Below, piece by piece: positions 14,199 to 23,031 of a DNA stretch of 64,000 bases (its first letter is position 1; each line of letters opens with the position of its first letter). Source of the DNA: Paenibacillus gyeongsangnamensis (GTDB lineage Bacteria; Bacillota; Bacilli; Paenibacillales; NBRC-103111); the NCBI RefSeq assembly GCF_027533625.1, contig NZ_JAQAGZ010000004.1, positions 310,001 to 374,000 of the forward strand. Reading direction: 5' to 3'. The notes beneath the pieces are model-generated. The model saw nothing but the letters and a program-made list of their open reading frames with translations. It was not told the origin of the DNA and did not search any database. The position numbers were made by a program, and so were the translations under genes.

Positions 14199-14420
14199 TT
14201 ATTCACAGATTCTTTCTTCAGTGTATTGATAACCTTGCGCTTCAAGTTCGCTTCTTGCTTCAAACGCAGGCTCATAAGTTGTAAAATATCTCACATCTCT
14301 CTTGTCTTTTTGAGCTAAAATAATTAATTCCAAATGATATTGATCGTCCAAAATGTTTTCGTGAATATTAAAAACTTTTTTGTCATGATCAACTACAAAT
14401 AGACTCGTTACTTGAGCCAT
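14199..14420 (-). CDS. Hypothetical protein, 73 residues
   Basis: The ATG at 14420 is preceded by GGAGAG. The sequence alternates beta strands and one helix (TSLFVVDHDKKVFNIHEN, YHLELIILAQ, PAFEARSELEAQGYQY). No family recognised. It follows the metallopeptidase gene by 62 bp and may be cotranscribed with it. Confidence 0.55.
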   Translation of the reverse strand: MAQVTSLFVVDHDKKVFNIHENILDDQYHLELIILAQKDKRDVRYFTTYEPAFEARSELEAQGYQYTEERICE

Positions 14421-14482
14421 AGTTTACTCTCCTTCCATGATGTTTTTATAATTATCGCCTTAATCATTCTTGAAATGGATTT

Positions 14483-14935
14483 TTATTTGGCTGCTTTTCT
14501 GAATCTTCTTTCTTTCTCACTTTTATACATCTCAATGTTATATTCGTTAAACAAATCAAAGTCTTTCTTTAAAATCTCCGGTATGATACTGTTACCACAC
14601 TTCCAAGCATCTAACTCTTTATTAATTTCAAATTGGTTAAACCTATCCAAAATATTCTCTTTAATAGTAAAATCAAATTGTCTTATATGTGATTCAATGT
14701 TATTTTGATAAGCACGTACATGACCTAATTCATGATAAACTGCTAGTTTTAGAGTCAACTCTTCTGGAATCGAATAACTTTTAGATAAACTTTGGATTTG
14801 TTTTAAATTTATAGTTAAATCATATCCATCTGTACCAGTTTCTTTATTTTGATAATCAAAAGTGATCTTACATTTAAAATTATGGTTTTTAATAATTTGT
14901 CGTATTATCGCCTCTGCAAATGGTTGATTTAACAT
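14483..14935 (-). CDS. HExxH zinc metallopeptidase-like protein
   Basis: 150 residues. KLAVYHELGHVRA (about 64-76) carries the zinc-binding HExxH, and the later NKELDAWKCG (about 105-114) supplies a candidate third ligand Glu and the E-x-x-A-W pattern common in IrrE/ImmA-like and related peptidases. Start has GGGGGAG. In mobile elements such enzymes often cleave repressors to induce the element, but here no partner repressor is adjacent; that role is inference. Confidence 0.65.
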   Translation of the reverse strand: MLNQPFAEAIIRQIIKNHNFKCKITFDYQNKETGTDGYDLTINLKQIQSLSKSYSIPEELTLKLAVYHELGHVRAYQNNIESHIRQFDFTIKENILDRFNQFEINKELDAWKCGNSIIPEILKKDFDLFNEYNIEMYKSEKERRFRKAAK

Positions 14936-15028
14936 ATTTTATCACTCCCCCATAAAATGTCCTTTCAACATCAATTTTGTTTGCTATACCCTTTTCACAT
15001 ACCTTCAATACTACCATAATTACAGAGA

Positions 15029-15205
15029 TTAGAAATCAGCTTCTTCAACGATTAAACCGTTGTCGAAAGGAATCCAAATATACTCTTTTTCGTTTTGAAT
15101 TTTGATGCTTCTCAGTTCTTTATCCAGTTTGGTTATCTTACCTTAGATAGTTTGATCCTCAAAGTCAGACCAAACAGTAACAACGGCCTCTTTCTCGTTA
15201 TACAT
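15029..15205 (-). pseudogene. YolD-like gene remnant with an internal stop
   Basis: From an ATG at 15205 the frame reads EKEAVVTVWSDFEDQTI, meets TAA at 15145-15143, then continues as GKITKLDKELRSIKIQNEKE and IWIPFDNGLIVEEADF. The G-x-I...I-x-I...W-I-P-F pattern is the C-terminal half of YolD-like proteins; compare the intact one at 61091-61435. The N-terminal half is missing. YolD genes normally accompany SOS-type Y-family polymerases, none of which is seen here. Confidence 0.55.
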
Positions 15206-15488
15206 TGCCACTCCTAGACCGCATATAATCGCTTCTAAGGCTTTTTAATCTCTATGAGGAAGTGTTCATTGCTCAGGCACTCTTTACGTTGTAGAGGCCT
15301 TTCTGGATGCTCTAGGACTGTATTATGAATTGAGGGTATTTGAGTGTTTACAATGGGAGAAATTTAGGGGTGATTCAAACAGATCATTTACTCTAATGGA
15401 ACATCAGTTCTCTTATTGACTTTAAGAAGTGAAGGAAAGGGTAAATAGTTAAGCCGTACGAAAAAAAGCTCATTACGTGGTTTTGTTG
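15206..15488. other. Right end of the AT-rich island and junction with comM
   Basis: No gene is seen between the YolD remnant and the comM remnant. Base composition switches from AT-rich to GC-rich at about 15,488. Sequence matching ComM begins with the CAC codon at 15489; the TTGTTG just before it does not fit the family. The island's attachment core should lie within these last bases, but it cannot be defined without the other end. Confidence 0.6.
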
Positions 15489-16400
15489 CACAATATCCTG
15501 CTTATCGGGCCTCCAGGAACCGGAAAAACGATGCTCGCCAAGCGGCTGCCCACCATTATGCTGCCGATGACGGAAGCGGAAGCGCTCGAGGTAACGAAAG
15601 TATACAGCGTCTCCGGAAAGTTCGCCGACCGCCGGCAGCTGATCCGGGAACGGCCGTTTCGCATGCCGCATCATACGATTTCTTCGGCAGGGCTGATCGG
15701 AGGCGGCGGAGTGCCGAAGCCAGGTGAGGTCAGCCTCTCCCATCGAGGCGTCCTGTTTCTCGACGAGCTGCCGGAATTTTCCCGGCTTGCCCTGGAAGTG
15801 CTTCGGCAGCCGCTGGAGGATCGCGAGGTGACCATCGGGCGGGCCCGGGCCGTATACACCTTTCCGGCGCATTTCCTTCTCGCGGCATCGATGAACCCTT
15901 GTCCGTGCGGCTATTGGGGGGCCGATACAGAGCATCAAGCGTGCATGTGCTCCCCTCTCAAAATCGCTCACTACCGCTCGAAAATCTCCGGTCCGCTGCT
16001 CGACCGCATCGACCTGCATCTCCCCGTGCCCCGAGTCGAGTACAAGCATTTGGACAGCGGGCTAAAGTCGCTATCTTCCGAAGAGATGCGCAAGCAGGTG
16101 CAGCTTGCGTATGTAATGCAAACGAAACGGTATCAAGGCACCGGAATCCAATTCAACAGCGAGTTGAGCGGCAAAAGCTTGCGCACGTTCGTCCGGCTGG
16201 ACCCCGAGTCCTCGTCGCTGCTGCAGCGCACCTTCGACCATTTTGGTCTTAGCGTTCGTGCCCACGACCGCATCTTAAAGCTTGCCCGTACGATCGCCGA
16301 CCTGGAGCAGTCGGACGAAGTGCTGCTTCCCCACATGGCGGAGGCGCTCCAATACCGCATGCTGGACAAAAAAAATATCCTTCCGGCGTCCCAGGCTTAG
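15489..16400 (+). pseudogene. comM: 3' part of comM/yifB, truncated by the island
   Basis: 303 codons matching the C-terminal 60% of ComM (YifB, Mg-chelatase-like AAA+ ATPase), a helicase that promotes branch migration during natural transformation. Visible are Walker A GPPGTGKT immediately at the junction, RPFRMPHHTISSAGLIGGG, Walker B GVLFLDELPEF, the MNPCPCG motif, the sensor SGPLLDRIDLH and the C-terminal Mg_chelatase_C domain. The N-terminal Lon-S5-like domain (about 200 residues) is missing because the AT-rich island replaces it. A GTG at 15477 could start a fragment, but without the N-terminal domain it is unlikely to work. It converges on yraN with a 4-bp overlap. Confidence 0.85.
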
Positions 16401-16771
16401 AACGCGGAGCGGATATGATGGATCGTTAACACAACGCCGTTGGCATCCGTTTCCACGGAAACGACGTCGAAGCGGACCTGCCGGTCCTGCTGACGCTGGG
16501 TATGCATGTAAACTTGAGCGGTTTCGATGACCTGCCTCATCTTGCGCGCATCGACCGACTCCAGCGGCGTCCCGAAGCGGGTCGTGCCGCTGCGTGTCCT
16601 GACCTCGACAAAGACAAGGACTTCTCCGTCTAGTGCAATGATATCGATCTCGCCGGTCCGGCAGCGCCAGTTTCTTGAGAGGATGGCGAAGCCGGCCTTC
16701 CGCAAGTGAGCTTCCGCGGCCGCTTCTCCCAGATCGCCAAGCTGCTTTCGATTTAACCGTTGGCTGCTCAT
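16397..16771 (-). CDS. yraN: YraN family (UPF0102) endonuclease-fold protein
   Basis: 124 residues from the ATG at 16771 behind GGAGGAGG. GDLGEAAAEAHLRKAGF, NWRCRTGEIDIIA and VFVEVRTRS give the restriction-endonuclease-like core (E, D, E-x-K/R) typical of UPF0102 proteins; the catalytic ExK reads EVR. Precise function unknown; linked to DNA processing by fold. It overlaps the ylqH stop by 4 bp, so the operon runs ylqG-ylqH-yraN. Confidence 0.85.
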   Translation of the reverse strand: MSSQRLNRKQLGDLGEAAAEAHLRKAGFAILSRNWRCRTGEIDIIALDGEVLVFVEVRTRSGTTRFGTPLESVDARKMRQVIETAQVYMHTQRQQDRQVRFDVVSVETDANGVVLTIHHIRSAF

Positions 16772-17073
16772 CGCGTCCTCCTCCACTGCATCGCGCGATT
16801 GTCCGAGCGATAAATAAAGCTAAGCACCTCGGCTACGAGCTGGTACAGCTCCGGGGGGATTTCCTGATCCAGGTCCAGCTTGGAGAGCACCTCCACGAGG
16901 GAGGCGTCCTCCTGGACGGGAACGCCGTGCTCCTTCGCTTTTTCCAAAATCGCTTCCGCGATGCGTCCTTTTCCTTTGGCTATCAGTTTCGGCGCCGCAG
17001 AGGCCTCCGGAGCGTATTTCAAAGCTACCGCCTTCTTGAGGCCCGGGGCTTGTTCTTTTTGTTTCTGTGTCAT
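16768..17073 (-). CDS. ylqH: FlhB C-terminal-domain-like protein (YlqH)
   Basis: 101 residues resembling the cytoplasmic C-terminal domain of flagellar export gate protein FlhB without its membrane part: KKAVALKYAPEASAAPKLIA, KGKGRIAEAILEKAKEHGVP and IPPELYQLVAEVLSFIYR. The NPTH autocleavage site of FlhB is absent. In Bacilli this stand-alone FlhB-like gene sits beside the FliK-like ylqG, as here (4-bp overlap with both neighbours), suggesting the pair act together, perhaps in export-related control; this role is not established. Confidence 0.8.
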   Translation of the reverse strand: MTQKQKEQAPGLKKAVALKYAPEASAAPKLIAKGKGRIAEAILEKAKEHGVPVQEDASLVEVLSKLDLDQEIPPELYQLVAEVLSFIYRSDNRAMQWRRTR

Positions 17074-19586
17074 AAACGGATATCTACACCTTTATAAGGT
17101 TTTTGTACGTAAACCGACGATAGCCGCGCCGAATCGGTCTCTAGGTTTGCAGAAGCGCCCGCTCCCGTCCCGCCGAAACGCGGAGACGGATAGGGGCTGC
17201 ATTTCAGCGAGATAAATTGATAGCCGATGGAGGAGAGCTTGTCTTTGATCTCTTCCTTTTGGGATTCCAGCAGCTCCTGCGTAAAAGGAAGATCGTTGTG
17301 CACGTGCAAGCTCACGATTTTGTTGACCACTTGTACGTCCACCATCGTATTTCCGAGCGATCGCATGCTCAGATCAAAGACTAAACGGCAGTTGTCCGCG
17401 TCAAGCCGCCCGTTTTTTCCTTTGCGCGACTGGATATGAATGGAGGCCGTCTGCTCCCCGTTCCCGTTGAGGAGGGGGACGAACAGCGTAATTTGGGAAA
17501 AAAGCGCATCCCGCCCCGGCATCAGCAGCAGCTGCTGTCCGGTAATTTGCTGTACCGCCTGCTGTGCAGCTTCCTTGATGCCCGCAGGCAAGTCGTCTGC
17601 CCGGCTCAACTGGAGCAGCATACTCTTCAGCGTATCCGCCGGCTTATCCGTCGAATCCGATGCCAATTGGTTCGCCAGCGAAGCCGGATCCGCGTCGATC
17701 CGTTTCAACGCTTGATGCTCATGCTCGATGCCGAGCGATTTCATCATTCGGCCCAACCAGTGATCCGCTGCCGGTTGGGCTCCCATCTTGGCGTCGGACT
17801 GCACCGATTGCTCCGCCGCTGACGGCGCTCCGCCCGCTGCGCTTCCCGCGCCCGCCTGCACCGCCGCTGCCGACGGCGCTCCGCCCGCTGCGCTTCCCGC
17901 GCCCGCCTGCGGCGCCGCTGCCGACGGCGCTCCGCTTGCTGCACTGCCCGCGCCCGCCTGCGGCGCCGCTGCTGCCGGCGCTCCGCTTGCTGCGCTGCCC
18001 GCGCCTGCCTGCGACGCCGCTGCTGCCGGCGCTCCGCTTGCTGCGCTGCCCGCGCCTGCCTGCGGCGCCGCTGCTGCCGGCGCTCCGCTTGCTGCGCTTC
18101 CCGCGCCCGCCTGCACCGCCGCTGCCGACGGCGCTCCGCCCGCTGCGCTGCCCGCGCCCGCCTGCGACGCCGCTGCCGACGGCGCTCCGCCCGCTGCGCT
18201 GCCCGCGCCTGCCTGCGGCGCCGCTGCCGACGGCGCTCCGCCCGCTGCGCTGCCCGCGCCTGCCTGCGGCGCCGCTGCCGACGGCGCTCCGCCCGCTGCG
18301 CTGCCCGCGCCTGCCTGCGGCGCCGCTGCCGACGGCGCTCCGCCCGCTGCGCTGCCCGCGCCTGCCTGCGGCGCCGCTGCTGCCGGCGCTCCGCCCGCTG
18401 CGCTGCCCGCGCCTGCCTGCGCCGCCGCTGCTGACGCCGCTTCGCTTGCTGCGCTGCCCGCGCCTGCCTGCGGCGCCGCTGCTGCCGGCGCTCCGCTTGC
18501 TGCGCTGCCTGCGCCTGCCTGCGGCGCCGCTGCTGCCGGCGCTCCGCTTGCTGCGCTGCCCGCGCCTGCCTGCGGCGCCGCTGCTGCCGGCGCTCCGCTT
18601 GCTGCGCTGCCTGCGCCTGCCTGCGGCGCCGCTGCTGCCGGCGCTCCGCTTGCTGCGCTGCCCGCGCCCGCCTGCGACGCCGCTGCCGCCGGCGCTCCGC
18701 TTGCTGCACTGCCCGCGCCTGCCTGCGACGCCGCTGCCCCTGGCGCTCCGCTTGCTGCGCTGCCCGCGCCTGCCTGCGACGCCGCTGCCGCCGGCGCTCC
18801 GCCTGCTGCGCTTCCCGCGCCTGCCCGCGGCCCCGCTGCTGCCGGCGCTCCGCTCTCTGCGCTCCCCGAGCCTTCCTGCGACGCCGCTGCTGCGCTGCCC
18901 GCGCCTGCCTGCGATACGGCTGCGGAACGCACCTGCCGGATCAGCTCAAGTACACCCTGAAGCAGCTCCCGGCTCCGGGGCGTAAGTCCGCTGCCGCCAT
19001 CCAGCTGCTCCGAAACATACGCTTCCAGCTGCTCAAGCGTTTCATGTAAAGGCTGAGCTTGAACGGCCTGACGGATCGACTGCACCGTTTCCGGCGTTAA
19101 AGGCAGCCCTTTTTGAAAAGCAATCACAGCTGACGGCATCCAATCCGCCATTTTTATGGAAGAAGGCATCTTTGGCAGCAGCTCCGCAAAGGCCTTCACG
19201 TTCTCGGGAGAAAGCTCAATGCCGGCACGGTGTAACAGCTGAACCAACTGACGGTTGACCGGCACGTCGGACAACCCCAACGTCTTCAGCACATCCCCCA
19301 GCGGAAGCTCCGCCAACGGCACATTCGCCATTTGTACCGGCTTCAGAACGACTTGTCCCCCGGACGATTCAGGCTGTACCTGCAGCAGCGTCGAATCTCC
19401 CGGCGTGAGAGGCGTCTCCATCTTGGCGCGCACCTGCACGCCGCTAATATTGACCAGCGCCTCCTGATCGGAATATGTCTGCAGCACAACGCCGCGAACG
19501 ACCTCGCCGGACTTGAGTTCCAGCGTTTTGGGTTCCGCCGCCTGCGCATCTCCTGTAAGGCTGCGAATAAGTCCGCCAATATTCAA
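17070..19586 (-). CDS. ylqG: YlqG, FliK-like protein with a giant Ala-rich repeat
   Basis: 838 residues from a TTG at 19586, chosen because GGAGGTGCGG lies 8 nt upstream; the ORF extends to 19664 without such a site. The N-terminal 230 residues include a beta-rich segment (SGEVVRGVVLQTYSDQEALV). The centre is about 350 residues of 17-residue units of the type QAGAGSAASGAPAAAAP. The C-terminal 190 residues resemble the FliK C-terminal domain (LFVPLLNGNGEQTASIHIQ, LVFDLSMRSLGNTMVDVQVV, LSSIGYQFISLKCS). It precedes the FlhB-like ylqH, mirroring FliK-FlhB pairing. The repeat is far longer than in typical homologues and probably extends as a flexible linker or ruler. Confidence 0.8.
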   Translation of the reverse strand: MNIGGLIRSLTGDAQAAEPKTLELKSGEVVRGVVLQTYSDQEALVNISGVQVRAKMETPLTPGDSTLLQVQPESSGGQVVLKPVQMANVPLAELPLGDVLKTLGLSDVPVNRQLVQLLHRAGIELSPENVKAFAELLPKMPSSIKMADWMPSAVIAFQKGLPLTPETVQSIRQAVQAQPLHETLEQLEAYVSEQLDGGSGLTPRSRELLQGVLELIRQVRSAAVSQAGAGSAAAASQEGSGSAESGAPAAAGPRAGAGSAAGGAPAAAASQAGAGSAASGAPGAAASQAGAGSAASGAPAAAASQAGAGSAASGAPAAAAPQAGAGSAASGAPAAAAPQAGAGSAASGAPAAAAPQAGAGSAASGAPAAAAPQAGAGSAASEAASAAAAQAGAGSAAGGAPAAAAPQAGAGSAAGGAPSAAAPQAGAGSAAGGAPSAAAPQAGAGSAAGGAPSAAAPQAGAGSAAGGAPSAAASQAGAGSAAGGAPSAAAVQAGAGSAASGAPAAAAPQAGAGSAASGAPAAAASQAGAGSAASGAPAAAAPQAGAGSAASGAPSAAAPQAGAGSAAGGAPSAAAVQAGAGSAAGGAPSAAEQSVQSDAKMGAQPAADHWLGRMMKSLGIEHEHQALKRIDADPASLANQLASDSTDKPADTLKSMLLQLSRADDLPAGIKEAAQQAVQQITGQQLLLMPGRDALFSQITLFVPLLNGNGEQTASIHIQSRKGKNGRLDADNCRLVFDLSMRSLGNTMVDVQVVNKIVSLHVHNDLPFTQELLESQKEEIKDKLSSIGYQFISLKCSPYPSPRFGGTGAGASANLETDSARLSSVYVQKPYKGVDIRL
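17820..18920. repeat. 51-bp tandem repeat within ylqG, about 20 units
   Basis: GC-rich units of 17 codons repeat in frame, differing mainly at Ser/Gly (position 9), Ala/Ser (13) and Pro/Ser/Val (17); outer copies are more diverged. Two blocks of unit variants (SAASGAP type and SAAGGAP type) alternate, pointing to duplication and gene conversion. All frames on both strands stay open because the unit length is a multiple of three and stop codons are absent. Confidence 0.95.
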
Positions 19587-20011
19587 TCGACCGCACCTCC
19601 TTTTCTCCACTATTTCAACAAACTCGGAACTCTCCGGGCAAGCCCGCCTCCGCAGCAGGCTCATGATTTGTTCCGCCTTAACCCACGACTTTGAGGTAGC
19701 TTTTCTTGAAATGAATTTCCAGCTCCGCTGAAGCTTATCATTTCTATCTTTATAAGAAAAACTCCTTATCGGAGTCTTTCATTGTAGCCAGACCTTCGGT
19801 TTGCGCAGCAAACCCGCTTCGTAAGCAAGAAGATTTTCTTGGTACAGAAAGATGCAGTCCGCTTGAAAGCTTTAGCAACTTAAATTTTCTGTATCGTTTA
19901 AAAAAACGGCCCCGTACGCTACGCCACCCCTCACTCGGGATGTCAGCGGCGCACTGGCCGGCTCGTGTAATTCTTATATCGGCAAATCCTGCTTTACATT
20001 TCACTGTCAAT
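19587..20011. other. Gap between ylqG and rnhB with one terminator
   Basis: About 425 bp without a convincing gene. A hairpin ACTCC...GGAGT followed by TTTTTCTT on the minus strand (19758-19782) looks like a terminator for rnhB transcription. The only open frame crosses that hairpin and was not accepted. Confidence 0.5.
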
Positions 20012-20620
20012 TTAAAACAACACCTGCTGCTCGGCCACGATTTTGCTTAGGAACGTTTTGCGGTGCATGCGGCTTGGGCCGAATTCGTTGATGGCTTCCC
20101 TATGCATTTTGGTTGCGTAACCTTTATGTATCGCAATGCCGTATTCCGGAAACTCCTCGTCCCATTTCAGGCACATCCGGTCTCTCGTCACCTTGGCTAT
20201 AATCGACGCCGCCGCAATCGACTGGCTCAAGGCATCCCCATGGATAACAGCCAGCTGCTCGCGGGGCACATCCACCTTCTCCGCATCCACCAGCAGAAAA
20301 TCCGGCTCGATCCCGAGCGATTCCACCGCCATTTTCATCGCCAATCGTGAAGCTTGTTTAATATTGATCCGCTCGATCGTCGGGACGTCCACGACCCCGA
20401 TGCCGACGGCCAGCGCTTCGTCCCATATGGTGACATACAGCGCCTCGCGCTTTTTGACGCTAAGCTTCTTGGAATCGTTGACATCCTCCAGGACCAACCC
20501 TTGCGGCAATATTACCGCTGCGGCGACCACATCGCCGAACAGACATCCCCGTCCAACCTCATCGACCCCGGCGATCCGCTGTTTGCCTTGTCCCCTAAGC
20601 TCTTGCTCGTATTCCAGCAC
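20012..20620 (-). CDS. rnhB: Ribonuclease HII
   Basis: 202 residues. RIAGVDEVGRGCLFGDVVAA supplies the first catalytic Asp-Glu pair, NDSKKLSVKKRE, LLVDAEKVDVP supplies the third acidic residue, and SIIAKVTRDR with HKGYATKMHREAI completes the RNase HII signature. It removes single ribonucleotides and RNA primers from DNA in the cytoplasm. It starts at a GTG; the ribosome binding site is weak. Same position as in other Bacilli, between rbgA and ylqG. Confidence 0.92.
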   Translation of the reverse strand: MLEYEQELRGQGKQRIAGVDEVGRGCLFGDVVAAAVILPQGLVLEDVNDSKKLSVKKREALYVTIWDEALAVGIGVVDVPTIERINIKQASRLAMKMAVESLGIEPDFLLVDAEKVDVPREQLAVIHGDALSQSIAAASIIAKVTRDRMCLKWDEEFPEYGIAIHKGYATKMHREAINEFGPSRMHRKTFLSKIVAEQQVLF

Positions 20621-20920
20621 TCTCCGTCACCTGCCTGTTCCCCAGTTCGTTCCCATTATACCTTACCATAGCAGGCCTGCCTACCCTTTTCCTCATCCTA
20701 AAGGCACCTTGTCTCTTGAAGCGCTTCCGAAAAAAGCCTTGCGGTCAGCTTCATTCCGTTCTACCTTCCACAATCCCGTATCCGAAGTTCCGATGCCGAT
20801 ACAATCGCCTCCCCTGCTAATGGCGTCATTAAAAAAACAATCAGCGCGCTTCATCCGTCCCCACTCTTCCCAAAAATACAAAAAGCCGCCCCTGAACGGG
20901 AACAGCTTCTCTCCTACCTG
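20621..20920 (-). other. Gap between rbgA and rnhB with a terminator
   Basis: About 300 bp with no supported gene. At 20879-20906 a G-C-rich hairpin (AGCTGTTCCC/GGGGCGGCT) followed by TTTTTG on the minus strand ends rbgA transcription just past its stop. Confidence 0.6.
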
Positions 20921-21808
20921 TTATTCCTCTGTCATGCCAACGGCTTCTTGCGGCGTTTCCAGCGTGATCCTTCCCAGCTTGCCTGCCCTCAGCTCACGCA
21001 AAATGGTAAGCGAAGCCTTCTCTAGATCGACTCGGCCTCCGCTCATCAGCGCACCGCGCTTGCGGCCTACCGCTTCCATGAGCTCTACGATCGCATCCGT
21101 ATCCGACGGATCGTCCGGAACCTCCGATACGCCGAAGCGCTCCTTCACGGCTTCTTTATAATGCCCCGCAAGATACCGCATCGCGAAAAAAGCGATGTCC
21201 TCCACATGAAGAATTTCTTCCTTGATCGCACCCGTCGCCGCCAGCCGGAGGCCCACCTGCTGATCCTCGAACTTCGGCCACAGAATACCCGGGGTATCCA
21301 GCAGCTCCATTTCCGTGCCGACCTTGATCCACTGCTGGCCCTTCGTTACGCCCGGCTTGTCGCCTGTGAGCGCGATCTTGCGCCCGGCCATCCGGTTGAT
21401 TAGCGTCGATTTGCCCACGTTCGGTATGCCGACGATGAGCGCCCGGATCGCACGCGGGTTCATCCCTTTGCGGATTTGCGCTTCGATCTTGGATGACATC
21501 AGCTCGCGGGAGCGGGCCATAATGTCCTTCACCGGATTGCCGTTCACCGCGTCAATCGGCAGTGCCTGAAGCCCTTGCCCGGCGAAATAAGCGACCCACT
21601 GCCGGGTCAATTCCGGATCGGCGAGATCGCTTTTGTTCAGCAGCACAAGGCGCGGTTTATTTTGCAATATTTCATCGATCATCGGATTCCGGCTGGACAG
21701 CGGAATCCTGGCGTCCAGCAGCTCGATCGCAAGGTCGATCAGCTTTAGCTTATCCTGGATTTGCCTGCGGGCCCTCGTCATGTGACCGGGGAACCATTGT
21801 ATCGTCAT
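20921..21808 (-). CDS. rbgA: Ribosome biogenesis GTPase RbgA (YlqF)
   Basis: 295 residues. The GTPase motifs are circularly permuted: NKSD (G4, about 58-61) precedes GIPNVGKST (G1, about 127-135), then the G2/G3 elements GVTKGQQ and [21 protein letters not shown] is the typical N-terminus. RbgA acts late in 50S subunit assembly, promoting incorporation of L16, L27 and others. Conserved location next to lepB and rnhB. Start ATG has GGGTGGTG upstream. Confidence 0.93.
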   Translation of the reverse strand: MTIQWFPGHMTRARRQIQDKLKLIDLAIELLDARIPLSSRNPMIDEILQNKPRLVLLNKSDLADPELTRQWVAYFAGQGLQALPIDAVNGNPVKDIMARSRELMSSKIEAQIRKGMNPRAIRALIVGIPNVGKSTLINRMAGRKIALTGDKPGVTKGQQWIKVGTEMELLDTPGILWPKFEDQQVGLRLAATGAIKEEILHVEDIAFFAMRYLAGHYKEAVKERFGVSEVPDDPSDTDAIVELMEAVGRKRGALMSGGRVDLEKASLTILRELRAGKLGRITLETPQEAVGMTEE

Positions 21809-21833
21809 CTTCGCGAATCACCACCCTTATTTG

Positions 21834-21866
21834 AAAAAAAAGCCCGGTTCTAGTGGCGAACCAGAC
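21834..21866 (-). terminator. Terminator of lepB
   Basis: A nine-pair stem (GTCTGGTTC/GAACCGGGC with G-T pairs) whose 5' arm contains the last lepB codons, followed by eight T on the minus strand. Confidence 0.8.
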
Positions 21867-22422
21867 TGATTTTGTTGAACGGCCAGAAGATCAGATCGGC
21901 GCGCCCGACAATTTGTTCATATTTGATAAAGCCGATGTCCCGGCTGTCTTGGCTATTCGATCGGTTGTCGCCCATGACGAAGATCGTGCCTTCGGGAACG
22001 GTTTTCTCGGCGAAATTTCTTGTGTTATAGGGTATCCCTTTTTTCGCCGCATCATCCAGCGCCTGCCTCAAGTAAGGCTCGTCCAGCACTTGATTGTTCA
22101 CATACACCTTATCGCCTTCCACCTTGACGGTTTCACCCGGCAGGGCGATGACGCGCTTTATGTAATCCTTGTCTTTGGTTGCGTGGAATACGATAACTTC
22201 GCCTCGGCTCGGCTTGGACAGCTTGTAGATGAACTTGCTTACGATCAGCCGCTCTCCCGTGTAGAAGTTCGGCTCCATCGAGGGCCCTTCCACAATGAAC
22301 GGAGCAAAAATGAGCCAGCGGATAATAAACACCAGTGCCGCCGCGATCAACAACGCCTTCATCCATTCCCATGCTTCGTTTTTGATCGGATTCGCTTTTT
22401 CTGCAGTTTGATCCTGCTCCAC
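21850..22422 (-). CDS. lepB: Type I signal peptidase
   Basis: 190 residues with one N-terminal membrane span (about 21-40), then the catalytic Ser in VEGPSMEPN (about 48) and catalytic Lys in YIKRVIALPGE (about 88), and box E MGDNRSNSQDSRDIG. It cleaves signal peptides from exported proteins at the outer face of the membrane. Starts at GTG. Lies between rplS and rbgA as in Bacilli; a second, shorter copy is at 50744-51250. Confidence 0.92.
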   Translation of the reverse strand: MEQDQTAEKANPIKNEAWEWMKALLIAAALVFIIRWLIFAPFIVEGPSMEPNFYTGERLIVSKFIYKLSKPSRGEVIVFHATKDKDYIKRVIALPGETVKVEGDKVYVNNQVLDEPYLRQALDDAAKKGIPYNTRNFAEKTVPEGTIFVMGDNRSNSQDSRDIGFIKYEQIVGRADLIFWPFNKISLVRH

Positions 22423-22505
22423 TTTCTCGCCTGCCCTTCCGGTAGGTGCCGTTTATAAACGAAAAGGAGCCGTGGTGGTTAGACCTAAGCCCCTGTTTCT
22501 TCTTG

Positions 22506-22847
22506 TTATCGGATTTCTTGAATTCTTGCTGCTTTACCGCGCAGACCGCGAAGATAGTAGAGCTTCGCGCGACGGACTTTACCACGGCGAGCCACTTCAA
22601 TCTTGTCGATCTTCGGAGTATGAATCGGGAACGTTCTTTCCACGCCGACACCGTAAGAAATTTTTCTTACTGTGAACGTTTCGCTGATTCCGCCGCCGCG
22701 GCGTTTAATAACAACACCTTCGAACAGCTGGATCCGCTCGCGGGAACCCTCGATAACCTTAACGTACACTTTCAGAGTGTCGCCCGGACGAAAGCTCGGA
22801 ATGTCGCTGCGCAGTTGTTCCTTCGTAATCTCTTGGATCAAATTCAT
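22506..22847 (-). CDS. rplS: Ribosomal protein L19
   Basis: 113 residues of normal length: [60 protein letters not shown] and the [13 protein letters not shown] ending are diagnostic. Binds at the 30S-50S interface. Strong AAGGAGGGAG site. Normally adjacent to trmD; here a two-component system separates them. Confidence 0.95.
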   Translation of the reverse strand: MNLIQEITKEQLRSDIPSFRPGDTLKVYVKVIEGSRERIQLFEGVVIKRRGGGISETFTVRKISYGVGVERTFPIHTPKIDKIEVARRGKVRRAKLYYLRGLRGKAARIQEIR

Positions 22848-22960
22848 GTATGACTCCCTCCTTCCACACAGGTGTTCATGCCGCCTCTTATCGATGACTG
22901 TTTCTTGGAAGTTACGCGCAGAGGACCACCGTATTCAAGCAAAAACACAACAACGTTTTA
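22848..22960 (-). promoter_or_regulatory. Probable L19 autoregulatory leader
   Basis: The 113 nt before rplS on the minus strand contain conserved-looking blocks (GGTGGTCCTCTGCG and GGCGGCATGAACACC) that can pair across a short helix just before the ribosome binding site. An L19 leader is known in Bacilli; assignment here is by position and partial pattern only. Confidence 0.4.
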
Positions 22961-23031
22961 AATCTTAGCATAAATGAAAATGAATTACAAGAGCTTTCCT
23001 TTTCCTGTTCCCTGACTGGAGTTTGACGCCG

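Noticed and set aside
17660-18985. Long plus- and minus-strand ORFs (up to 441 codons) across the ylqG repeat
   Set aside because: They arise because the 51-bp unit keeps all frames open; no ribosome binding sites, extreme Pro/Leu or Arg/Gln composition, and the FliK-like domain fixes the real frame.
19750-20010. 86-codon minus-strand ORF after rnhB
   Set aside because: It crosses a terminator hairpin and shows no family features.
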